Of a DNA stretch of 64,000 nucleotides, positions 1 to 8,028 are shown one piece after another (position 1 is the first letter of the stretch; each line of letters begins with the position of its first letter). Origin of the DNA: Bacillota bacterium (GTDB taxonomy: Bacteria; Bacillota; UBA4882; UBA8346); contig JAEZCE010000017.1 of NCBI GenBank assembly GCA_023429995.1, positions 62,001 to 126,000 of the forward strand, in the 5' to 3' direction. A model generated the notes under the pieces. It was not told where the DNA came from and did no database searches. It saw nothing but the letters and a program-made list of their open reading frames with translations. The position numbers were made by a program, and so were the translations under genes.

Positions 1-1
1 A

Positions 2-1558
2 CAGGCTGCTTCGGAAACCGACGGGCTTGAAAGACGCAGGCTGCTTACTTTCCATGTGGTCGGCGCAGGTTTGACCGGTGTTGAAATGGTGGGCGAGCTT
101 GCCGAATACGCGCCGGTATTGTGCGACAGGTTCGAGATCGACCGGAAAGAGGTATCCCTTTTCAATGTAGATTTACTTTCCCGGGCCGTACCCAGCCTTC
201 CGGAAAAGCTTTCTGCTAAAATACAGCGCCGCCTGGAAAAGATGGGCGTGAGCATGCTGCTTAACACCAGAGTCGCCGAGATCGGCCGGGATTACATCGA
301 CCTGAGCTGCAAAGAAAATGTAAGCCGGCATGCTACCGGTACCGTGATCTGGGTGGGCGGCATCGAATGCGCTTGTGTGACTTTCAAGGCCGGAGAGGCT
401 GCGTCATGCGACCGCCGGGGCCGGTTGAATACGGACAAATACCTCAGGTGTGTCGGGGACGAAAGCTTTTATGTTGCCGGAGACAACCTGAATTGCATCC
501 CCGAGGGCCAGTCCGAACCGGTGCCGCAAATGGTGGAAAACTGCGAGCTAAGCGCCGATACCGTGGCCCATAATATCCATGCCTCCGTAACCGGCAAAGG
601 CAAACTCGAAGAGTATAGGCCCAAGTTCCACGGGGTCATGGTAAGCCTCGGCGGGCGATACGCGGTCGCCAGGGTAGGTTTACCCGGATTGATGATCAAC
701 CTTCCCTCTTTTCTGGCGATGTTTACCAAGCACTTTATCAATATCCTGTATTTTGTCCAGGTGCTTGGCTGGAACAAGGTATCCAGCTATCTGGGACACG
801 AAATTTTTACCATCCGCAATAAACGGAGCTTTGTCGGAGGACATCTGAGCAATCGCACGCCCAGTTTCCTTTTGGTTCCGCTTCGCCTTTGGCTGGGCGC
901 GGCATGGCTGTTCGAAGGGATTATGAAAATAGTGGAGGGTTGGTTCGGAACCCCCAAGCTTAATGACTTTTTCGGCGGGGCGAATTCCTGGTATAATTCT
1001 CTGCTGGGAACCACCTCCGACGCAGTTTCCTCTGCGACCAATGCCGCCGCCTCGGCATCCGACGCGGTGAGCGCGGCAACCGGAGCGGCATCCTCGGCGC
1101 CCGCAGCCGGGACAGTGATTTTGAACTGGGATATTTTCGGCATCTTCAGGATGATATTCGTCAGCGGCAAGTCGCTGGCAAAGTCGACCATCGCCGATTA
1201 CGCTTTTAAGGTGGACATTCCCGTTATGAACTGGTTTATCAACACATACATCTTGCCTTTTGACTGGCTCCAGCTTGCAATGCAGATAGCCATCGTCGCC
1301 GCCGAGATACTCATCGGGCTTGCGCTTATCGGAGGATTGTTCACCCCGCTGGTTGGCGCGCTCTCGATAGCGCTGCTGTGCATGTTTATTACCTCCACGG
1401 GCCTGTACCTGTCAACCTTCTGGATGTTAGTGGCGGCGGTAGCCATGCTCTGGGGCGCGGGCGGCATATTCGGCCTGGACTATTACACAACTCCGCTCCT
1501 GAAAAAAGGTTGGAAGCGGCTGGGTTGGGTAAGGCGGTTATATATCTATCATGACTGA
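2..1558 (+). CDS. ndh2: Type II NADH dehydrogenase with DoxX-like membrane tail (5' partial), FLEET-type Ndh2
   Basis: The frame is open from base 2, so the gene begins upstream of the window and no start is visible. The visible part starts in the NADH-binding Rossmann fold (VVGAGLTGVEMVGEL). It continues through the WVGG segment and a VAGD motif followed by VPQMVENCE, the FAD-contacting end typical of NDH-2. After about residue 270 the protein leaves the NDH-2 fold. A membrane segment is followed by an Ala/Ser-rich linker (TNAAASASDAVSAATGAA) and then three to four hydrophobic helices resembling DoxX (GLALIGGLFTPLVGALSI). NDH-2 with an extra membrane tail is the form used in the flavin-based extracellular electron transfer system of Listeria, where it feeds electrons from NADH to a dedicated demethylmenaquinone. 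The next gene overlaps it by 8 bases, and the five that follow are all EET-type. The assignment to EET rests on this neighbourhood. Confidence 0.85.
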   Translation, partial: QAASETDGLERRRLLTFHVVGAGLTGVEMVGELAEYAPVLCDRFEIDRKEVSLFNVDLLSRAVPSLPEKLSAKIQRRLEKMGVSMLLNTRVAEIGRDYIDLSCKENVSRHATGTVIWVGGIECACVTFKAGEAASCDRRGRLNTDKYLRCVGDESFYVAGDNLNCIPEGQSEPVPQMVENCELSADTVAHNIHASVTGKGKLEEYRPKFHGVMVSLGGRYAVARVGLPGLMINLPSFLAMFTKHFINILYFVQVLGWNKVSSYLGHEIFTIRNKRSFVGGHLSNRTPSFLLVPLRLWLGAAWLFEGIMKIVEGWFGTPKLNDFFGGANSWYNSLLGTTSDAVSSATNAAASASDAVSAATGAASSAPAAGTVILNWDIFGIFRMIFVSGKSLAKSTIADYAFKVDIPVMNWFINTYILPFDWLQLAMQIAIVAAEILIGLALIGGLFTPLVGALSIALLCMFITSTGLYLSTFWMLVAAVAMLWGAGGIFGLDYYTTPLLKKGWKRLGWVRRLYIYHD

Positions 1559-2546
1559 CAAATCGAATTTGGCGTATATAAGCGAGCCCGGACCTCCCAC
1601 GGACGGGCTTGAATACGACGAAGCCCTGCGTCTGACGGAGCTGGAGGTCAGAAAACTCCTAAAAGATGCTCCGCCGCTTATCAGGGTCCAGACTTCGCAT
1701 CTTGCCCAGGCAGCCGGGAAAGGCATAAGAGCGCGGGCTTTACTTGCTTGTTCCATAGGGGCTGACGGCCTGGTCAGGCAAGGCGCGGTCAATGCCGCCA
1801 CCGCCATTGAGTTACTGCATCTGGCCACGCTTATTCATGACGACATCATCGACGAAGCCGATATGCGCCGGGGTATAGACGCTCTGCACGTGAAATTCGG
1901 CGAAAAGACGGCCATCCTCTGTGGAGACTATCTGTTCTGCCTTGCCTTTGACCTGGCTTCGTCGATATCCCCCCGGGAATCGGACCGGGATAAGGCAGAC
2001 GGCGTTTTGCCCACATATCTCACGGAGCTCTGCCTCGGCGAGATTAGAGAATTAGGCAACACCGGAAATCTTGACCTTACGGAGCGTGAGTATTTCAAGA
2101 TCATATCCGGGAAAACGGCTGCGTTGTTTCAGGCCTCCTTTCACGCGGGCTTCTTTCTATCCGACGAGCCTCAGGAAGCCAAGGATTTATATATCGAGAC
2201 CGGCAAACAGATGGGAATCCTATTCCAGCTTGTCGACGACTGCCTGGACTTTGAATCTTCGAAAAAAAAGGCCAAGAAGCCCGTTCTTACCGACTACCGT
2301 CGCGGGGTCGTCACATTGCCGCTTATTTACGCGCTGCGAGCCGATAAAACCCTTCGATTAAAAATAGAAAACGGCTTACCGGAGCGGGAGTTGAAGGCTG
2401 CCGTTATCGCTGCGGGCGGGCTTGAATATACCCGGTCCAAGATCGGGGAACGCCGGGCGAAGGCGAAAAAATTCATATCCTCGCTGGGTTCCGAAGGCAA
2501 AAGGGCCAGGCTGGAGCTGTTGCTCGACAAGGCTGCCGCTCTTTAG
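1551..2546 (+). CDS. dmkB: Polyprenyl diphosphate synthase (heptaprenyl synthase component II-like), DmkB-type
   Basis: This trans-isoprenyl diphosphate synthase elongates an allylic diphosphate with isopentenyl diphosphate to make the side chain of a quinone. Both aspartate-rich metal motifs are present: the first (DDIIDEADMRRG, about residue 98) and the second (QLVDDCLDFE, about residue 227). The conserved basic residues are visible in GKGIRARALL and KPVLTDYRRG. The 331-residue length is normal for the family. The ATG start lies inside the end of ndh2 (8-base overlap), which indicates translational coupling. Next to a MenA-like gene and ndh2 it matches DmkB, the EET-dedicated prenyl synthase of Listeria. 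Chain length cannot be read from sequence by eye. A general housekeeping HepT role is the alternative. Confidence 0.85.
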   Translation: MTDKSNLAYISEPGPPTDGLEYDEALRLTELEVRKLLKDAPPLIRVQTSHLAQAAGKGIRARALLACSIGADGLVRQGAVNAATAIELLHLATLIHDDIIDEADMRRGIDALHVKFGEKTAILCGDYLFCLAFDLASSISPRESDRDKADGVLPTYLTELCLGEIRELGNTGNLDLTEREYFKIISGKTAALFQASFHAGFFLSDEPQEAKDLYIETGKQMGILFQLVDDCLDFESSKKKAKKPVLTDYRRGVVTLPLIYALRADKTLRLKIENGLPERELKAAVIAAGGLEYTRSKIGERRAKAKKFISSLGSEGKRARLELLLDKAAAL

Positions 2547-2550
2547 AAAC

Positions 2551-2586
2551 ACTAACACTAACACTGACGCTAACGTTAATGCTAAC
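2551..2586 (+). repeat. Hexanucleotide tandem repeat between dmkB and dmkA
   Basis: Six successive hexamers follow the dmkB stop codon: ACTAAC, ACTAAC, ACTGAC, GCTAAC, GTTAAT, GCTAAC. This simple-sequence tract sits just before the dmkA ribosome binding site, so changes in copy number would change the spacing between two coupled genes. No function is known. Confidence 0.7.
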
Positions 2587-2609
2587 GCCTGCGAAAGGAA
2601 ACGGTGCTG

Positions 2610-3572
2610 ATGGGTATAGAAACCAAAATAACAAGCGTAACCCCTCTGATGGATATCGTCAAGAGGACTCTGAGCTATGTTGAGATAAAAACCAAAATAG
2701 CAAGCGTGTTCCCGTTTTTGATGGGGCTTGCCTATCTCTATTCCTCCGGTTACGAGATAGACCCCCTCAAAACCGGGGTGTTTTTCCTCGGCATGTTTTG
2801 CTTCGACCTTACCGCGACTACGGTAAACAATTATTATGATACGAAAAAAAATCATCAGACGCTCCAGTTTGCCCGGCCCACGGCCATGACGATAATGCTT
2901 GCATTGTTTGCGGTAAGCGTCTTTTTGGGGTTGTTTCTCGTTTACCTGACCGATCCGGTGGTGTTACTGCTGGGCGTCTTGTGCTTCTTTGTTGGTATCA
3001 TCTATTCCTATGGCCCCGTCCCCATCTCCCATGGGCCATACGGCGAAATAGTTTCCGGCTGCTTTCAGGGATTATTGATCCCGGCTATCCTGATATATAT
3101 CAATGTTCCCCAAGACGGGCTCTTTTCCTATTCTCTGGTTGACTGGAAGTTGTCCGTGATTCTGAATATCAAGTCATGCCTCGGGCTGCTGATGTTGTCG
3201 GTTGTCCCGGCTTTCCTTATCGCCAATATCATGCTGGCCAATAATATATGTGATCTGAAGAACGATGTGGCGGTAAACCGGTACACGCTTCCATTTTATA
3301 TAGGGAAAAAAGCCTTGTGGCTTTTCGCCACACTGTATTATGGGGCATATCTGTCGGTGATCGCGATGGTGGCGGCGGGCTTCCTTTCGCCCCTCAGCCT
3401 GATCCTGCTCATCACGGTAATCCCGGTGCAGAAAAATATCAAGCTGTTTTTTGAAAAACAAATCAAGGAAGAGACTTTCATCATCTCGATCAAAAACTTT
3501 CTGCTCGTGATCATACCGCACATCTTGCTGATTTTTCTGGGAAGCTTTCTGCCGGGATGGGGTCCCCGATGA
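2610..3572 (+). CDS. dmkA: UbiA-family prenyltransferase, MenA/DmkA-like (1,4-dihydroxy-2-naphthoate polyprenyltransferase)
   Basis: This integral membrane prenyltransferase would attach the polyprenyl chain to 1,4-dihydroxy-2-naphthoate to give demethylmenaquinone. The two UbiA aspartate motifs are visible as TATTVNNYYDTKKN near residue 75 and NIMLANNICDLKNDVAVNR near residue 210. They lie between about eight hydrophobic helices. The ATG at 2610 is preferred because AAAGGA lies about 10 bases upstream. An in-frame GTG at 2604 is possible but too close to that site. It is flanked by dmkB and eetA and overlaps eetA by four bases (ATGA). A dedicated second DHNA prenyltransferase is a hallmark of FLEET loci. 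Whether the organism also has a housekeeping menA is not visible here. Confidence 0.82.
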   Translation: MGIETKITSVTPLMDIVKRTLSYVEIKTKIASVFPFLMGLAYLYSSGYEIDPLKTGVFFLGMFCFDLTATTVNNYYDTKKNHQTLQFARPTAMTIMLALFAVSVFLGLFLVYLTDPVVLLLGVLCFFVGIIYSYGPVPISHGPYGEIVSGCFQGLLIPAILIYINVPQDGLFSYSLVDWKLSVILNIKSCLGLLMLSVVPAFLIANIMLANNICDLKNDVAVNRYTLPFYIGKKALWLFATLYYGAYLSVIAMVAAGFLSPLSLILLITVIPVQKNIKLFFEKQIKEETFIISIKNFLLVIIPHILLIFLGSFLPGWGPR

Positions 3573-3955
3573 AATCGATGAGAAAAGCGGATATCGTATT
3601 AATCGTGGTCCTTCTCCTTTCGGCTCCGGTATTTTTGTTTATCAACAGGCATTTTTCGGCGGAAAAAGGGGTATATGCCGAGATCTATCATGATTCCGTG
3701 CTGGTTTACAGGATAAAGCTTTCAACCGCCAAAGAAGGTTCGTTTTCCATACCTGGAGTGCCCAAGGTGGTTTTTCATCAATACGCCGACGGCAGCATCG
3801 CTTTTATCAAGTCCGACTGTCCCGACAAGATTTGTATCCGTTCGGGCAGGCTAAAGAATGCCGGTCAGTTTGCCGCATGCCTTCCCAACAAGGTAATGCT
3901 GAAGATCGTTTCGGAGGAGAAAGATCGCCAGGCTCCGGACTTGATTATCGAATGA
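3569..3955 (+). CDS. eetA: NusG domain II protein, EetA-like
   Basis: This is a small protein with one N-terminal membrane helix (ADIVLIVVLLLSAPVFLFI) followed by an exported NusG domain II fold. The conserved cysteine pair of that family is present in DCPDKICIRSG, with a further cysteine in the AACLPNKV segment. The start at 3569 is chosen because ATGA overlaps the dmkA stop. An in-frame ATG at 3557 also exists. In Listeria-type FLEET loci a NusG-II membrane protein (EetA) sits beside ndh2 and is needed for electron transfer between the quinone pool and the extracellular flavoprotein, although its chemistry is not settled. Its usual partner EetB, a Gx-transporter-like membrane protein, is not in the window and may lie upstream. 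Confidence 0.75.
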   Translation: MKSMRKADIVLIVVLLLSAPVFLFINRHFSAEKGVYAEIYHDSVLVYRIKLSTAKEGSFSIPGVPKVVFHQYADGSIAFIKSDCPDKICIRSGRLKNAGQFAACLPNKVMLKIVSEEKDRQAPDLIIE

Positions 3956-4016
3956 GAGCCGGTAATATGGGGACGGATACGGGATCTGGCGCGCGAGCGC
4001 GTACCAAAGGGCTTCT

Positions 4017-4050
4017 TCCACATTGAGGCGCAATCCCGCGCCAATGTGGA
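4017..4050 (+). other. Inverted repeat (hairpin) upstream of pplA
   Basis: Arms TCCACATTG (4017-4025) and CAATGTGGA (4042-4050) are perfectly complementary, and an inner GCGC/GCGC can extend the stem. No T-run follows, so this is not a standard terminator. It may stabilise the pplA message or act as an attenuator. Confidence 0.5.
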
Positions 4051-4101
4051 TTGATCCGAATAAAAAAGTTTAAAACCAAATTTAAAGGAGGCAAGATTTC
4101 A

Positions 4102-5091
4102 ATGAAAAAGTTAATTGCAGTAATGCTGGTGGTTTTACTCCTCTCCGCGCTCTGCGTGGCGGCAGATTCCGGAAAGGTGAAGACCGGTCTGGCGGTGATA
4201 ACGGAGCTGAATAAGTCCGCCGATGCCGGCGCCAAGCCGGGATTGGCTGAAATCGATTCAACGGTCGTCGCGGTGACGGTCGATGGTAACGGCAAGATAG
4301 TCAAGTGCGCTATCGATATGGTCCAGAGCAAGATAAACTTCGATGGGTCCGGTAAGCTGATCACTCCCAAGGATACCACGTTCCCCTCCAAGAATGAGCT
4401 GGGCGAAAAATACGGAATGAAAAAGGCCTCTAAAATCGGCAAAGAATGGAAAGAACAGGCGGCGGCGCTTGCCAAATATGTGGAAGGAAAGACCATCAAA
4501 GAGATTAAAGGCATCGCCGTGGACCAAGGCAAGCATGCTACGGGATCGGACCTGAAATCCTCAGTGACCATTTCCATCGGCGGATATCTCGAAGCGATTG
4601 AAAAAGCCGTCGCGAATGCGCAGGCCCTTGGAGCGTCGTCTTCCGACGTACTGGGCCTTGGGGTAGCCACCAATATGGCGCACTCTGTTAACGCTGGTGA
4701 AAAGCCGGGTCTTGCCGAAGGGTATTCCTACTATATCGCCATTACCAAAGATTCCAAAAACAAGATAACCAGCTGCCTCATTGATGCTAGTCAGGGCCAA
4801 GTCAAATTCGACACGTCCGGCAAGATTACCACCGACCTTAAGGTTCGTGCAATGACCAAGAATGAGCTGGGCGAAAGATACGGAATGAAAAAAGCCTCTA
4901 AAATCGGAAAAGAATGGAATGAGCAGGCGGCGGCCTTCGCCAAATATGTAACCGGCAAGACCCCCGACCAGGTGGCCAATATTGCCGTGAACAAGGAAGG
5001 GCACGCCACCGGGAGCGACCTTCAGGCGTCGGTGACCGTCGGCATCATGGACTTTAAAGCCGCCCTCGCTAAAGCTGCGGCAAACCGATAG
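4102..5091 (+). CDS. pplA: Two-repeat FMN-binding exported protein, PplA-like extracellular electron transfer flavoprotein
   Basis: The start is ATG 4102, preceded by AAAGGAGGC; the in-frame extension to 4051 has no ribosome site. A signal peptide (MKKLIAVMLVVLLLSALCVAA) precedes two homologous modules of about 150 residues. Each contains KNELGE(K/R)YGMKKASKIGKEW, then a GK(T)xx(E/Q) helix, then HATGSDL followed by SSVT or ASVT. These last motifs sit where FMN_bind proteins carry the S/T-G-A-T threonine that ApbE enzymes flavinylate, so two covalent FMNs are expected (inference). Listeria PplA is a lipoprotein, but here the residue before the signal-peptide cysteine is Leu, so there is no proper lipobox and cleavage at VA-A is more likely. 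The ApbE-type transferase follows 95 bases downstream. Confidence 0.82.
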   Translation: MKKLIAVMLVVLLLSALCVAADSGKVKTGLAVITELNKSADAGAKPGLAEIDSTVVAVTVDGNGKIVKCAIDMVQSKINFDGSGKLITPKDTTFPSKNELGEKYGMKKASKIGKEWKEQAAALAKYVEGKTIKEIKGIAVDQGKHATGSDLKSSVTISIGGYLEAIEKAVANAQALGASSSDVLGLGVATNMAHSVNAGEKPGLAEGYSYYIAITKDSKNKITSCLIDASQGQVKFDTSGKITTDLKVRAMTKNELGERYGMKKASKIGKEWNEQAAAFAKYVTGKTPDQVANIAVNKEGHATGSDLQASVTVGIMDFKAALAKAAANR

Positions 5092-5097
5092 ATTCTT

Positions 5098-5139
5098 GCT
5101 GCCTCGAGTCTCAAAAGCAGATTGGAGGCAGCTTTTTTT
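5098..5139 (+). terminator. Intrinsic terminator between pplA and fmnB
   Basis: GCTGCCTC (5098-5105) pairs with GAGGCAGC (5125-5132), followed by seven T residues. It probably ends or attenuates the abundant pplA transcript before the transferase gene. Confidence 0.85.
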
Positions 5140-5185
5140 ATGCCGGTATTTTATTACCATTCAGGGCCCAAAAGGAACAGGGAAT

Positions 5186-6229
5186 ATGAAACGACTTATC
5201 ATCATTTTGCTTGCTGTTTTACTGCTGACATCCGGTTGCGGGAAAAAGACAACCCGATATCAGGCGGAGTTTTTAGGAGTCTTCGATACCGTGACCACGA
5301 TTGTGGGCTATTCGGAAAGCAAAGAGGAATTTACCGCCCTCGTCGGACGGATCAAGGACAAGCTCACGGAGTATCACCGGCTGTACGATATCTATCACAG
5401 CTACGAGGGCCTCAACAACATCAAAACCATCAACGACAACGCCGGCAAAACTCCGATAAAGGTCAACAAGGAGCTTATCTCGCTGCTGCTTTTTGCTAAA
5501 AAGCAGTATTACGCGACCGAGGGCAAGACCAATATTGCTTTGGGACCGGTGCTCCGGATATGGCATGATTACAGGGAAAAAGGCATATCCGACCCGCTAA
5601 GCGCCGAATTACCGCCGAGGAACCTGCTGGAGCAGGCCGCCCGGCATACCGATATCGAGGATATTATCATCGACCCCAAAGCCTCGACGGTATACCTTTC
5701 AGATCCTGAAATGCGCCTTGACGTAGGAGCGGTAGCCAAAGGCTATGCCACCGAGCGGACAGCCCGGTATCTCGAAGGCGATGGCGTCTCTTCTCTTCTG
5801 CTCAGCGTAGGCGGCAATGTCCGGGCCATAGGCGGCAAGCCGGACAAAAACGGGATGGAGCCCTGGAATATCGGGATCAAAAACCCGGATAAGGAGAGCA
5901 AGGATTCCGAGCTTTGTAGCGTGCTGATTTCGGGATATTCCGTAGTGTCCAGCGGCTCCTATGAACGGTATTACACCGTGAACGGAACAAGGTACAACCA
6001 TATCATCGACCCAAGTACCCTGAGCCCGGCGTCGTATTTTAAGGACGTTACCATCATATGCCGCGACTCCGGCCTTGCCGACGCGCTGTCCACGGCGGTA
6101 TTCCTTATGCCCCTTGAAATGGGCAAAAAGTTCGTCGAAGGTCTTAACGGCGTCGAGGCCATGTGGGTGATGGACACCGGCAAGCTCGTTTATTCCAAAG
6201 GGTTCAAGAGATTTTTGAAAGCTCCATAG
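5186..6229 (+). CDS. fmnB: ApbE-family FAD:protein FMN transferase lipoprotein (FmnB-like)
   Basis: This enzyme transfers FMN from FAD to a threonine of exported flavoproteins; PplA next door is the obvious substrate. The start is ATG 5186 (AAAGGAACAGGGA upstream). It opens a lipoprotein signal peptide with lipobox LLTSGC, so the enzyme is anchored outside the cytoplasmic membrane. ApbE motifs are intact: RLDVGAVAKGYATERT, LLSVGGNVRAIGGKP, SGSYERYY followed by NHIIDPSTLSP, and DALSTAVFLMP near the C-terminus. The 347-residue length is typical. It is separated from pplA by an intrinsic terminator, so expression may depend on read-through or a promoter in the short gap. A degraded copy of its last 275 bases occurs at 9355-9630. 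Confidence 0.88.
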   Translation: MKRLIIILLAVLLLTSGCGKKTTRYQAEFLGVFDTVTTIVGYSESKEEFTALVGRIKDKLTEYHRLYDIYHSYEGLNNIKTINDNAGKTPIKVNKELISLLLFAKKQYYATEGKTNIALGPVLRIWHDYREKGISDPLSAELPPRNLLEQAARHTDIEDIIIDPKASTVYLSDPEMRLDVGAVAKGYATERTARYLEGDGVSSLLLSVGGNVRAIGGKPDKNGMEPWNIGIKNPDKESKDSELCSVLISGYSVVSSGSYERYYTVNGTRYNHIIDPSTLSPASYFKDVTIICRDSGLADALSTAVFLMPLEMGKKFVEGLNGVEAMWVMDTGKLVYSKGFKRFLKAP

Positions 6230-6267
6230 AAAGACTTTTTTCGAAAGCTTGAATAAAACATGCTAAC

Positions 6268-7737
6268 TTATCTACTGTTGTCAAAATTGTGGATGAGATT
6301 CACATAGAACTTTATGTATTGCATATAATTCTCTATGGGTATCCTTTCATTTATTCCGTGCCCAATTTCGCTATTTTCTTTTATGGATGGGGTAAATCGA
6401 TAAAGGTTCGTTGTTAACTTTGTATAATGCTTTGTATCGGTGCCTCCGGTTGTAAAGTATGGAACACATACAGCATCGGGGAATATTTGCTTTATCGATG
6501 TGCAAATCATTTTAAAGCTTTCGGTTTTTGCAGAGGACGGCAAAGGAGCATTGTTATAAAACCCTACTTTTTTAATTTGGACTCTCGGATCATCAATGAT
6601 TCCTTTAATTTTAAAAATGACATGATTCACACTATCCTGCGGTAATAACCGTATGTTTAAAAGGGCTTTCGCGGAGGCAGGAATAACGTTATCCTGATAT
6701 CCGCCCTCGATGGCGGTTGGTGCTATGGTTGTTCTTAGCATGGCGGCAGTTTGGCAATTACCAAGGAGCATCTTTTTAACGATTCCTCCAGTTAGCCAAA
6801 GATTACTGAATATCATGTTGAAAGGGAATTTCATTTCGGATGATGCATATCGAAGCATTGGTTCGGCTTCATGCAGAGTTGCCGGAAATTTGGTTTCTTC
6901 AAGCATTGATATAGCTTTACAAAGTATTCCGATAGAAGTTTCTTTTTCAGGGGTAGAGGAATGCACTGCTTTAGTATTTACAGATAGTTCAACGGTAAGG
7001 AAGCCTTTTTCTACAGTTGCAATTAATGCAACTTTTCCATGTAATCCTGGAACGGCCTTCTCGACAATAGCGCCTCCTTCATCAACAACACACTCAGGAG
7101 TTATTTTTCGTGACTTTAAGATGGTGGCTATTTTTCGTGCACCATGAACTCCCAAAACCTCCTCATCGTGTCCAAAAGCCAAAATAATGGTACGCTTTGG
7201 CTGCATACCTTTTTCAAGTAAATATTCAACAGCTTCCAAGGCAGCCAACATCTGGCATTTGTTATCCCGCGCGCCTCGTCCCCATATTTTACCCTCGGCA
7301 ATTTCCCCGGAAAATGGAGCATACCGCCATTTATTCAAAGTCTCCTTTTCAACCCCAACAACATCCATATGGGCCGTCAATAACAAAGGCTTAAGCGAAG
7401 ATTCACTACCTTTCCATGTATAAAGAAGGCTATAATGATTCACTTTTTCAACCTTAAGTTTTTCATGGACAGTAGGAAAGGCCGATTTCAAATAATTGTG
7501 CAACTCAATAAATTGGTTATAATCGAAGTCAACGGGGCTCCTATATGAAACTGTTTGATAATTTATAGACTTTGAAAGTCTCTGAGCAGCTTGGTTCGGG
7601 TCGAGAGTGATTTCTATTGTTTGGGGAACATTGCTTATCTGATTATGAGGTGAAATAAGAGTTTTTACACTCACTACCGTAAATATTGAGATGATCGGCA
7701 TTAGTATTAAAATAATTATTATGGTCTTTTTTGACAT
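6268..7737 (-). CDS. M20-family metallopeptidase with N-terminal membrane anchor
   Basis: This zinc-dependent carboxypeptidase/aminoacylase is of the M20 clan, resembling the Gly-X carboxypeptidase (CPS1/PM20D1) branch. The start is the ATG at 7737 with GGAGGG upstream; the longer frame to 7788 lacks a ribosome site. An uncleaved-looking hydrophobic helix (residues 5-30) precedes the catalytic domain. Metal and catalytic residues are visible as AHMDVVG (His 123), GRGARDNK (Asp 158), HDEE (Glu 192/193) and the C-terminal TTGGTDTKHY. It is transcribed toward fmnB and is clearly more AT-rich than the EET genes. Its substrate is unknown. The gene stands alone on its strand apart from the LuxR-type gene behind it. 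Confidence 0.85.
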   Translation of the reverse strand: MSKKTIIIILILMPIISIFTVVSVKTLISPHNQISNVPQTIEITLDPNQAAQRLSKSINYQTVSYRSPVDFDYNQFIELHNYLKSAFPTVHEKLKVEKVNHYSLLYTWKGSESSLKPLLLTAHMDVVGVEKETLNKWRYAPFSGEIAEGKIWGRGARDNKCQMLAALEAVEYLLEKGMQPKRTIILAFGHDEEVLGVHGARKIATILKSRKITPECVVDEGGAIVEKAVPGLHGKVALIATVEKGFLTVELSVNTKAVHSSTPEKETSIGILCKAISMLEETKFPATLHEAEPMLRYASSEMKFPFNMIFSNLWLTGGIVKKMLLGNCQTAAMLRTTIAPTAIEGGYQDNVIPASAKALLNIRLLPQDSVNHVIFKIKGIIDDPRVQIKKVGFYNNAPLPSSAKTESFKMICTSIKQIFPDAVCVPYFTTGGTDTKHYTKLTTNLYRFTPSIKENSEIGHGINERIPIENYMQYIKFYVNLIHNFDNSR

Positions 7738-8028
7738 TGTTTTCCCTCCATTATGATAGCGAAACTGTATTTGATTTCTGAAATTCATGGAATTAGTCTA
7801 GAATGAGAAGGGGTAAATGGCAATGAGAAAGGACGCTCATTTTAATGAAAAAAGTCGTAGGAAAAGATTCCTATGGTATGAACGCAAGCGGGTAAGCCTT
7901 AAGGGGAGGGATTGATAGTAGGGACAACAGCCAAGGGTAAGGTGCATGACAAACTGAAGCTGGGAAATAGGGTATAAATCTAGCAGATGAGTGGAAAGAA
8001 AGAGCGTGTTTTCCGGAGAGATCGAATG

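Noticed and set aside
787..1191. 134-codon minus-strand frame within ndh2
   Set aside because: It is a shadow of the Ala/Ser-rich coding region of ndh2, with no start context.
4051..4101. Longer PplA start
   Set aside because: The extension would bury the signal peptide and lacks a ribosome site, while ATG 4102 has AAAGGAGG at good distance.
7789..8028. Possible structured RNA between the M20 and LuxR-type genes
   Set aside because: Purine-rich sequence caught the eye, but no consistent stems or known motifs could be drawn.
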